Below, in pieces: positions 1 through 4,935 of a stretch of DNA of 6,873 bases (position 1 is its first letter; each line of letters opens with the position of its first letter). Below the pieces are notes generated by a model. It was not told where the DNA came from. It made no database searches and saw only the letters and a list, made by a program, of their open reading frames with translations. The DNA comes from Phycisphaerales bacterium (GTDB lineage: Bacteria; Planctomycetota; Phycisphaerae; Tepidisphaerales; Tepidisphaeraceae): assembly GCA_028288775.1 (NCBI GenBank), contig JAQGHP010000145.1:1-6873 (forward strand), written 5' to 3'. The position numbers and the translations under genes were made by a program.

Positions 1-41
1 CCCCCCCCACGACCGGGGGGATGCGACCGAGGGCACCTGAC

Positions 42-545
42 GTGAACACCCAAACCCACGAACCGGAATCCGATGCCGCCCAGGGCAGGGGACACTCCCC
101 CGGGAACGCCCCCGAAGAGCCCGCCTCGCCCGGCGATGCGCTCCATGAAGCCGTGGCTCGGCTCAATGAAGTCCGCGAATACGCCGCCTATTTCGTCGCG
201 GCGAAACTCGACGGCCTCAAGCTAACGGTCCGAAAACTGGGCATCTACGCGGCGCTCGGCGTTTTGGGCCTTATCGCGGGCGGGGCCATTGTGGTGGTGG
301 CGGTTGTATTGCTGCTCACCGGAATCGCTCACGGAATTGGCGCGGCCCTGGGCGGAATGTATTGGCTGGGCGACCTCATCATCGGGGCGGCCGTGCTCAT
401 CGCCCTGGCGCTTGCGGTTGTCGTGGGCATGTCCAGGCTGACCAAGTCTTCGCGACTCAACACGGTGCAGAAATATGAATCCCGCAAACGCGACCAGCGC
501 AGCCGGTTCGGGCACGACGTCAAGCAGCGCGCCCGGCAGGAATGA
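42..545 (+). CDS. Phage holin family (DUF1469 / Phage_holin_3_6-like) membrane protein
   Basis: Predicted inner-membrane protein of 167 residues. With the GTG start at 42, it has a Pro/Glu/Gly-rich soluble N-terminus (about 1-33), an amphipathic helix (about 34-65), two hydrophobic helices (about 67-94 and 109-130) separated by a short Gly-rich turn, and a basic, Arg/Lys-rich C-terminal tail. Two helices behind an amphipathic segment is the layout of the DUF1469 holin-like family, which in proteobacteria sits beside a DUF883 protein (yqjD/yqjE). The name comes from a phage domain; the chromosomal members have no proven lysis role. The GTG start is preferred because GAGGG (29-33) lies 8 bases upstream. 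An ATG at 21 would add 7 residues, but its only purine run (15-20) touches the start codon. The 3' end overlaps the next gene by 71 bases. Family call fairly sure, start uncertain. Confidence 0.75.
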   Translation: MNTQTHEPESDAAQGRGHSPGNAPEEPASPGDALHEAVARLNEVREYAAYFVAAKLDGLKLTVRKLGIYAALGVLGLIAGGAIVVVAVVLLLTGIAHGIGAALGGMYWLGDLIIGAAVLIALALAVVVGMSRLTKSSRLNTVQKYESRKRDQRSRFGHDVKQRARQE

Positions 546-1062
546 GCCCGGCGATGCGCCCCCGCCGGACAAGCCCTCGACCACCCTGAGCGAGTCCGAA
601 TATCTCGCCCAGCAGGCGGCGAGCGCGCAGGCCGCCCTGACGGATGCGCTAAGGGAAATGGGCAAGGACTTCGCCCGCACCGCCGACCCCCGGCTATGGG
701 CCAAGACGCACCCATGGGCAACGCTGGCGTCCGCCGCGGTAGCCGGCTTTGCCGCCGCCGCTGCGGTCGTCCCTTCCAAGGAACAACAGGCGCTGAACAA
801 ACTGGCCGCGATCGAGCGCGCCTTGTATGCCCACAACGGCAGCAAAGCCGCCGCCCACGACGGCAAAGAAGATGGCCATGACGAAGGGAAGAACAAAGGG
901 GGATTCGTGGCGATGCTGCTGCGTGAGGTCTTCGGCGCGTTAAGGCCTGCCCTCATGAGCATGATTTCGGCGGGGATGGCATCAGCAGCCCAGGGAGCCG
1001 CAGCTCCCGCAGACCCCAACGCTGCGAATCAGCAAGCCGAATCGACGGCATCTGAATCATAA
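475..1062 (+). CDS. Small membrane-anchored protein, DUF883-like partner of the holin-type gene
   Basis: 195-residue protein in another frame from the upstream gene, overlapping it by 71 bases. N-terminus about 1-35 is Ser/Pro/Gly-rich and disordered. Residues 36-70 look like an amphipathic helix. A DPRLWAKTHPW segment (71-81) leads into an Ala-rich hydrophobic stretch (82-100). Then come a short helix, a charged His/Asp/Lys-rich linker (about 124-142), a second weakly hydrophobic helix (143-172) and an Ala/Gln/Ser tail. A helix followed by 'xxHPW' and a small-residue membrane helix resembles the C-terminal anchor of DUF883 (YqjD/ElaB) proteins, and the holin-type neighbour fits that pairing, but the body is longer and the family call is inference. 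ATG 475 is the only ATG before residue 62, and an in-frame stop at 439 limits extension. I see no clear ribosome binding site, so translation may be coupled to the upstream gene. Confidence 0.65.
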   Translation: MNPANATSAAGSGTTSSSAPGRNEPGDAPPPDKPSTTLSESEYLAQQAASAQAALTDALREMGKDFARTADPRLWAKTHPWATLASAAVAGFAAAAAVVPSKEQQALNKLAAIERALYAHNGSKAAAHDGKEDGHDEGKNKGGFVAMLLREVFGALRPALMSMISAGMASAAQGAAAPADPNAANQQAESTASES

Positions 1063-1094
1063 AGAGGCGTGCGCCTTTCCCCCTGCACGCTTCC

Positions 1095-1339
1095 GCGTTT
1101 CGCATCACCAAATCCCGATCGACCTCATCCGTTTACTGCGTTTCACGCTCCCAAAGCCCGCTCGACCTCTACCGTTTAGCCACCCCGCTTGCGGGGCGCG
1201 TTTCGCGTCAGCGAAAGACAAACGCCCCGCAAGCGGGGCGGCTAAACGGATGCTCAGCCCGCACGGGCTTTGGCTGCGCGAAACACAGTAAACAAAGGCT
1301 CAGCCCGCACGGGTATGGGCCGCGCGAAACCCAGTAAAA
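1095..1339. repeat. Composite symmetric repeat: two direct units, central hairpin, two inverted units
   Basis: On the left, two tandem 43-base units (1095-1137 and 1138-1180) agree at 32 of 43 positions by hand alignment; both carry GCGTTTC, CCAAA, TCGACCTC and CCGTTTA. On the right, two units (from 1252 and from 1298, period 46) agree at 36 of 42 positions and share the 16-base start GCTCAGCCCGCACGGG. The right units are roughly the reverse complement of the left ones: GTTTACTG, GTTTC, CCAAAGCCCG and CCGTTTAGCC recur in the same order. The centre of symmetry is near 1210, inside the hairpin at 1174-1247. The whole is about a 245-base imperfect palindrome. It could be a REP/MITE-like non-autonomous element, a terminator region for the gene pair that ends at 1062, or a structured RNA. 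No transposase or clear target-site duplication is seen. Confidence 0.8.
1174..1247. repeat. Central long-stem inverted repeat of the composite element
   Basis: The arms begin GTTTAGCC and end GGCTAAAC. The left arm (1174-1203) pairs with the right arm (1220-1247) with one A/G difference and a two-base bulge. Each arm also contains its own perfect palindrome, CCCCGCTTGCGGGG (1183-1196) and CCCCGCAAGCGGGG (1225-1238), so the DNA or RNA can form either one long hairpin or two short ones. Inside the loop, TTTCGC (1201-1206) pairs with GCGAAA (1211-1216). No T-run follows, so it is not a classical Rho-independent terminator, though it could still stop transcription or protect a 3' end. Confidence 0.8.
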
Positions 1340-1388
1340 TCAGGACACGCCCAGTCGCGTGGGATCGACATCCGGTCGGTACCGCGGG

Positions 1389-1518
1389 CGAGCGGGGAAA
1401 CGGTGGGACGGCCGGAAGTATGCGAACGTAGCGGCGTCGAGGAGCGATACTCAAACAACTTATCGCCCATTCTCGCCGACACTCCCCGTCCAATCCCCGC
1501 CCACCGTTTTCCCGCTCG
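1389..1518. repeat. Second inverted repeat with 19-base arms
   Basis: The left arm at 1389-1407 begins CGAGCGGGGAAACGG. The right arm at 1500-1518 is its reverse complement with one mismatch in 19 positions. The arms are 92 bases apart, too far for an ordinary terminator hairpin. The interior shows only weak further complementarity. Possible readings are the ends of a small decayed element or the closing stem of a structured RNA. No gene lies between the arms. Confidence 0.6.
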
Positions 1519-1733
1519 CCATCGGTCCGAACAAGAGGCACTGATTGCCCCGCTTGTCGCCTTCGAATGCAATTCGCCGTCGCGACAGGATTTTTTCGTT
1601 GGCGGCTGCGGCGCATCACAGTAGTCTGAACACTGCCGGGTGATGGATGCGTTGTCCGCAACCGCCGCCCGACTCACCGCCACGCCCCGCCACCAACCGC
1701 GGCCATCGGGCAACTGGCCAAAAGGCAGATATT

Positions 1734-1946
1734 ATGCGATTCCGAGCTCGTCCCGTCGCGCGGCTCATCGTGCTTTCTGCCGGCCTGTTCCTCACGGCCC
1801 CGCTTCCCTCCCAACCCACCCCCGCGGCACTTCCATCCGCCGACGGCGCGCTCACGAGCTACCGCCCGGAAGTTCGCCTCCGCAAACTTCATCTGGTCCG
1901 CCCTGACCTGATTCCCTACCCGATCGCGTACGAAGTTTATTGCTGA
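1734..1946 (+). CDS. Tiny secreted planctomycete-type protein (70 residues)
   Basis: 70-residue ORF with a basic N-terminus (RFRARPVAR), a hydrophobic core (about 10-22: LIVLSAGLFLTAP) and a Pro/Ala-rich stretch (23-38), together a plausible signal peptide or single membrane anchor. The rest (about 41-70) is a compact motif with LTSYRPEVRLRKLHL (41-54), RPDLIPYPI (56-64) and a terminal EVYC ending on cysteine. I have the impression this tail is conserved in short planctomycete secreted proteins of unknown function, but that is recall and was not checked. The ATG at 1734 is chosen because a purine-rich AAAAGG lies about 8 bases upstream and it starts exactly at the signal-like segment. The upstream in-frame ATG at 1647 would add a Pro-rich extension that hides the signal. 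It stands alone, flanked by gene-free DNA. Function unknown. Confidence 0.65.
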   Translation: MRFRARPVARLIVLSAGLFLTAPLPSQPTPAALPSADGALTSYRPEVRLRKLHLVRPDLIPYPIAYEVYC

Positions 1947-2129
1947 GCGGTTGTACCTTCCTTTGCGTTCGCGTCCCTGTACTTATCCAATTTAGCTTTC
2001 AGGCAGGCAAATTACGCCGCCGGATTTTTGCGTGCGCGCCACTCCTACGACGTTTTCATGGTGGCGCGAGCGATGGCGGACCACGCGTTCGTCCGATAAT
2101 CTCCGGCGAGCCGCACGGCCCCCGCGGCG

Positions 2130-2135
2130 TATAAT
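2130..2135 (+). promoter_or_regulatory. Possible -10 box (TATAAT) upstream of the DUF2127 gene
   Basis: A perfect TATAAT sits in otherwise GC-rich DNA, 67 bases before the ATG at 2203. No good -35 box is found 16-18 bases upstream, so this is only a candidate. The rest of 1947-2202 shows nothing else I can name. Confidence 0.3.
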
Positions 2136-2202
2136 TGGGGAGCAGTTGGAGATCGTGCCCAACCCCCGCCGGTCTCGGGCGCTCACGTCCCTGTGATCGC
2201 GT

Positions 2203-2763
2203 ATGAAAATAGTTTCGCCCATGCCCGACCATCCCCTCCCGCCGTCTCCAATCCTTCCCCGCCCCAAGCCGCTCGGTTTCCTGCTGTGGATCGCACTGTA
2301 CAAATTGCTCAAGGCGACGGCGATGATCGTCGCCGGCGTCATCGCCCTGCGCATGGTCCACCGCGACCTCGCGAAGGTCGTACTCCGCGCCATCGAGCAC
2401 GTCCACATCGACCCGCACGGCCGGTTCGCCGAGCAACTGCTGGCCCGCGCCGCCCATGTCCGCCCCGACCATCTGCACCTGCTCGCCATCGGCTGCTTCG
2501 CCTACGCCGCGGTCTATATCACGGAGGGTGTCGGCCTGTTCTTCGAGAAGCGCTGGGCCGAATGGCTGACGGCGGTGCAGACCGGCCTGCTCATCCCGGT
2601 CGAAGCCTACGAAATGATCCGCCACCCTTCGCTGGCGAAGGCGGTCATTCTCATTCTCAACGTGGTGGTTGTTGCGTATTTGCTCTGGCGCATCCGCAAA
2701 GAAGACCTTGAACCCGCCGCGCACGCAACGCCACCAAACTTCGAGCAAAAAGAAAGAACATGA
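2203..2763 (+). CDS. DUF2127 family integral membrane protein
   Basis: 186-residue membrane protein. After a Pro-rich leader (1-22) come hydrophobic helices at about 25-49, 91-113, 120-136 and 145-163. Recognisable DUF2127 signatures appear in order: an early LYKLLKA segment (32-38), HRDLAK followed by HIDPHGR (68-74), the EGVGLFFEKRWAEWL block (108-122), IPVEAYEMIRHPS (131-143) and a final YLLWRIRK (159-166). The family has no established biochemical role; members are small predicted inner-membrane proteins. ATG 2203 gives a full-length product; ATG 2221 would drop only six residues, and neither has a clear ribosome binding site. The C-terminus (about 167-186) is polar and variable. Its stop codon is directly followed by the first leader repeat, so transcription of what follows probably restarts there. 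Confidence 0.85.
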   Translation: MKIVSPMPDHPLPPSPILPRPKPLGFLLWIALYKLLKATAMIVAGVIALRMVHRDLAKVVLRAIEHVHIDPHGRFAEQLLARAAHVRPDHLHLLAIGCFAYAAVYITEGVGLFFEKRWAEWLTAVQTGLLIPVEAYEMIRHPSLAKAVILILNVVVVAYLLWRIRKEDLEPAAHATPPNFEQKERT

Positions 2764-2776
2764 GCAATTTATTACC

Positions 2777-2806
2777 TTGACGCCCCAGCCCGGTGATTGT
2801 TATTCC
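2777..2806 (+). promoter_or_regulatory. Promoter-like sequence at the head of leader copy A
   Basis: TTGACG (2777-2782) is followed after 18 bases by TATTCC (2801-2806), which is preceded by TG one base away (TGTTATTCC), like an extended -10. The A-rich run before TTGAC, the TTGAC itself and the TGnTATTC all recur in leader copy B (3827-3851). The -10 match is poor by sigma-70 standards, so the conservation is the main support. Confidence 0.4.
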
Positions 2807-2902
2807 TACGGTCGCACCGTTCCACCGGGGGCCATCCCGCAGTTCGGGGGGATGATCCATATGTCCGCGGGACTCCACAGCCTTCGGGCCAGGAGACTCC
2901 TC
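2777..2902 (+). promoter_or_regulatory. Structured leader, copy A, with UUCG hairpin and AGGAG ribosome binding site
   Basis: Untranslated leader that recurs at 3827-3983. Module 1 (about 2826-2855) can fold by pairing CATCCC (2833-2838) with GGGATG (2849-2854). Module 2 (from 2864) reads TCCGCGGGACTCC, followed by GCC-TTCG-GGC (2880-2889), a minimal stem closed by a stable UUCG tetraloop. Directly after it come AGGAG (2891-2895), 7 bases, then ATG at 2903. A hairpin abutting the ribosome binding site suggests control or protection of translation initiation, or simply a conserved 5' UTR. I could not match it to any riboswitch class I know. Confidence 0.55.
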
Positions 2903-3132
2903 ATGTCTTCACCCGCCCACGATTGGAGAATCAAAACAGTAACTCTTGCGGGAGCGGCAGCAACAGGCGAGATCACTTCTGCCCAAACGGGAAAGGCCCT
3001 GAACGGCCTCACGTTCATTGATTACACTTACGCAGGACGGCACCAATCCCGCCCACACGAACCTACACCGTTACACTCGAATCCGCGGATACTGACAAGT
3101 TCTCGGTTGTGGTTATTATCACGGTTAATTAA
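2903..3132 (+). pseudogene. Small gene downstream of leader A, apparently frameshifted
   Basis: From ATG 2903, with AGGAG 7 bases upstream, the first frame reads MSSPAHDWRIKTVTLAG, then ITSAQTGKALNGLTFIDYTYAG, a protein-like, beta-rich sequence. After about 3025 this frame turns into an Arg/Pro/His/Ser-rich tail ending at 3151. The frame one base back (-1) instead reads TRTYTVTLESADTDKF and SVVVIITVN, then stops at TAA 3130-3132, again a convincing alternating beta-strand sequence. Joining the two halves gives a protein of about 76 residues, so a single indel between roughly 3022 and 3050 is the simplest reading: pseudogene or base-call error. No slippery heptamer is seen, so programmed frameshifting is unlikely. 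There is no signal peptide and I do not recognise the family. If the shift is not real, the product is an 82-residue ORF ending at 3151. Confidence 0.5.
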
Positions 3133-3192
3133 GAGGCGCACGGTCGGGTGAGGCGGCTCGGGCAGGGCGAGGCGCGTCGGGATTACCCATCA

Positions 3193-3783
3193 ATGGGCAA
3201 GATCGCATTTGGAACTCGGGTCCCTTCGCTTCTCCAAGCCACGGTGGCAGCTATCGCTTCCGCGCTGACGGCGGCATTTCTCATAAGCTGGATTGCCGGT
3301 TATTGGAGTCCCCATGCAATTGGAGTTTTCTTTGGCCCGGGTGCGCAGGCCTCGGTTGCCAGCGTCCGCGGCCGTTTGGACTTCGAGTATGTCGGGCCGT
3401 GGCACGACCCGGAGCAGAGACGCTGGGCATCGCAGCACAATCCCCACGGCCTCGTTTTTGAACATATCAGACCGGACTCTGCGCTGGCCCGATCAATCTA
3501 CAGCGGCGGGCACTCGACGGGCTTCGGGATCGACCATCCTCACATTGAGGGCCTAGGTCTTTACAACGTTTTCCTGCCGCAGTGGCTATGCGCGGCGTTG
3601 AGCGCCGCGGCCGCATTCGCCGCATTCCGGGCGTTAAGGGCCAGACAAATCATGATGCGTTTGCGAATGAAATTGTGTGTGCGATGCGCCTACGACCTCC
3701 GCGCAACCCCCGGTCGTTGTCCGGAGTGCGGCACGGTCGTCGAACCTGCGGGCCACCGCCCCGGTACTCCTGTGCGGCGATAG
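3193..3783 (+). CDS. Two-helix membrane protein with C-terminal zinc ribbon (paralogue 1)
   Basis: 196 residues from ATG 3193. N-terminal helix about 14-38, a variable loop of some 90 residues expected outside the membrane (about 39-126), a second helix about 127-148, a basic stretch, then a zinc ribbon with Cys162-x2-Cys165 and Cys176-x2-Cys179 around AYDLRATPGR. Positive charge after helix 2 places the ribbon in the cytoplasm. The third residue of the usual CGYD is Ala here (CAYD), leaving the four metal ligands intact. A GTG at 3148 would add 15 residues that do not look like part of the fold; neither start has a strong ribosome binding site. It is the first of three tandem paralogues and follows the frameshifted gene. 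The zinc ribbon suggests protein or nucleic-acid contact. No function is known to me for this planctomycete-type family. Confidence 0.7.
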   Translation: MGKIAFGTRVPSLLQATVAAIASALTAAFLISWIAGYWSPHAIGVFFGPGAQASVASVRGRLDFEYVGPWHDPEQRRWASQHNPHGLVFEHIRPDSALARSIYSGGHSTGFGIDHPHIEGLGLYNVFLPQWLCAALSAAAAFAAFRALRARQIMMRLRMKLCVRCAYDLRATPGRCPECGTVVEPAGHRPGTPVRR

Positions 3784-3826
3784 GAGCAATCTTCGGCTTG
3801 TTAGCAAAAAACAAAAGAGAATAAAC

Positions 3827-3983
3827 TTGACCTCCCCCGGACTGCTATTCATCGCCTCCACGCTCCCTGGGGGCCGGTCCCGCCGGTCGGGGGGATGGCC
3901 CGAATCACGCCGGGGCTGTCCTGCAGTCCCGGGGGATGACTCTAACTCCCGCGGGACTCCGCCTTCGGGCCAGGAGATTCCAC
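3827..3983 (+). promoter_or_regulatory. Structured leader, copy B, with a duplicated hairpin module
   Basis: Second copy of the leader at 2777-2902. It opens with TTGACC (3827-3832) and TGCTATTCA (-10-like, 3843-3851), but the gap is only 13 bases, so the promoter may be damaged. Module 1 occurs twice (about 3867-3896 and 3911-3939): each carries GGGG, a TCC-rich centre and GGGGGATG. The first folds with GGGC/GCCC and TCCC/GGGA pairing. GTCCCG (3926-3931) can also pair with CGGGAC (3952-3957), joining modules 1 and 2. Then come GCC-TTCG-GGC (3961-3970), AGGAG (3972-3976), 7 bases and ATG 3984, the same spacing as in copy A. The 336-base gap between the two zinc-ribbon genes consists of this element plus about 110 bases in which I see nothing. 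Confidence 0.55.
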
Positions 3984-4007
3984 ATGTCCTCATTTTCCCA
4001 TGTTTGA
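3984..4007 (+). other. Seven-codon stub ORF after leader B
   Basis: ATG TCC TCA... encodes MSSFSHV and stops at TGA 4005-4007. The start context and first codons match copy A (ATGTCTTCA), and similarity continues weakly for about 25 bases (GATTGGAGAATCA against GTTTGAGAACTCA). This is best read as the truncated 5' end of the same small gene as at 2903. A true leader peptide is possible but has no support beyond the good ribosome binding site. Confidence 0.35.
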
Positions 4008-4119
4008 GAACTCATTGAGATATCGAGCCTTTGAAGCAAAGCATACGATTGGCATTTCGTTGCCGAGGTTGTTCAAGGACGTCTGTTTTATTCCCAGGCA
4101 ACTTTCTTCGGCGACCTGA

Positions 4120-4788
4120 ATGGGATTCGGCTCAAGAATCCGAGCTCTCTGGTCTTTTCGGGGTCTATGGAACGCGTTTGCGGCCATTTCGCTGCTCGGG
4201 TTTGTGCTCCTTTCGGTGGCGACGGTGGATTATGAGATGTTTGGCAAGTCCTATTTCCTCGGGGGTTCCTATCGCGGCGAAAGGCGGCCGCGAGGGGCCA
4301 GCTTCGAATTCGGCCAGGATGGAATCACTTTGGAATTCTACGACCCGCTGCAGGCCGCCGTGACCATGCCCAATGGCGCCGACTATCAGGCTTGGGCGTC
4401 GCAGTTCAAACGGCGGTGTCGTGTTTTCGGCACGAGGTCGGGGGGGTTCAGCTGCTGGCGGTGGTATTCGATCATGGTGGAACTGCCGAGATCGGACCCG
4501 CCGGAGCCGCCAAACCGCCGCCCACATTTAGAGGGTTACTTCTACGGCGTCAGAATTCCCGCGCGCTACGGATTACTCGGCACCGCCTTGGCCCCGGCGA
4601 TCGCCGTCATGTTGCGGGTGCGCGCGAGGGTTCGCCAACGCCATCGCAGCAGGAACGGATTGTGCCCAAATTGCGGGTACGACCTCCGCGCGAGCCCTGG
4701 CTGTTGCCCCGAATGCGGCGCAGTTCCCGCACCGCAAGACAACCGTCGCGAAGTAGCCAAGCCAGGGTCAAGCGACGCCCGACTTTGA
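4120..4788 (+). CDS. Two-helix membrane protein with C-terminal zinc ribbon (paralogue 2)
   Basis: 222 residues. Helix 1 about 17-38 (contains AAISLLGFVLLSVA), a loop of roughly 105 residues rich in aromatic and Arg residues, helix 2 about 146-166, an Arg-rich linker (167-178), and the ribbon Cys182-x2-Cys185 / Cys196-x2-Cys199 around GYDLRASPG. An extra Cys195 next to Cys196 and three loop cysteines (100, 112 and neighbours Trp113/Trp115) set it apart from its paralogues. The AAISL motif in helix 1 is shared with paralogue 3. Ribbon and helix positions are conserved while the loop is almost wholly different, suggesting the loop is the variable, possibly sensing part. ATG 4120 is the first in-frame start; no good ribosome binding site is visible. 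Leader B lies upstream, but its start codon is in a separate short frame. Confidence 0.7.
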   Translation: MGFGSRIRALWSFRGLWNAFAAISLLGFVLLSVATVDYEMFGKSYFLGGSYRGERRPRGASFEFGQDGITLEFYDPLQAAVTMPNGADYQAWASQFKRRCRVFGTRSGGFSCWRWYSIMVELPRSDPPEPPNRRPHLEGYFYGVRIPARYGLLGTALAPAIAVMLRVRARVRQRHRSRNGLCPNCGYDLRASPGCCPECGAVPAPQDNRREVAKPGSSDARL

Positions 4789-4935
4789 CGGCAGAAACTT
4801 TCGTGAAACCCATGAGCGCTCGAAAACTATTGAATAGAGAAGCGTGGTGAGGGACGAATTTTGAACCTAGGATTCGCACCTGACCCCATCCATGGGCTCA
4901 GGCTGCCCTTGGTTTGATCCTACTTTCGGAATCGG

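Larger units (their letters stand above)
1063..1733. other. Gene-free region with two nested inverted-repeat structures
   Basis: 671 bases with no convincing gene. Open frames on both strands here (for example minus-strand frames over 1254-1713) are Arg/Ser/Pro-rich, have no recognisable domain and cross the inverted repeats, as expected for shadow frames in GC-rich DNA. The stretch holds the composite repeat at 1095-1339 and a second inverted repeat at 1389-1518. A weak promoter-like pair TTGGCG (1599-1604) and TAGTCT (1622-1627), 17 bases apart, could serve the small gene at 1734 but matches consensus poorly. A short perfect inverted repeat CGAAT-GCA-ATTCG lies at 1564-1576. Confidence 0.6.

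Noticed and set aside
222..1019. Long minus-strand frame antisense to the first two genes
   Set aside because: Its sequence is Ala/Ser/Arg-rich with no domain and mirrors two plus-strand genes with clear helices, so it is a GC-driven shadow.
1174..1247. Classical Rho-independent terminator for the gene ending at 1062
   Set aside because: The stem is strong, but no T-run follows and it lies over 110 bases past the stop.
1095..1339. CRISPR array
   Set aside because: Units are imperfect, only two per side, inverted across the centre, and there are no unique spacers or cas genes.
1254..1713. Two minus-strand frames (about 135 residues each) over the gene-free tract
   Set aside because: Both cross the inverted repeats, have Arg-rich random-like composition and no recognisable motif or ribosome binding site.
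2760..2780. ATGA overlap at the DUF2127 stop, giving a 6-residue ORF (MSNLLP)
   Set aside because: Too short and inside the promoter-like part of leader A; ATGA overlaps arise by chance.
2669..2902. Upstream extension of the small gene to an ATG at 2669
   Set aside because: It overlaps the end of the DUF2127 gene and reads through the structured leader. The AGGAG at 2891 places the start at 2903.
2826..2902. Fluoride or other known riboswitch for the GGGGGATG leader
   Set aside because: GGnGATG recalls the fluoride class, but the conserved core bases around it are missing and neither leader precedes a transporter or exporter gene.
2903..3132. Programmed -1 frameshift in the small gene
   Set aside because: I see no slippery heptamer or stimulatory structure near the switch, so a plain indel is simpler.
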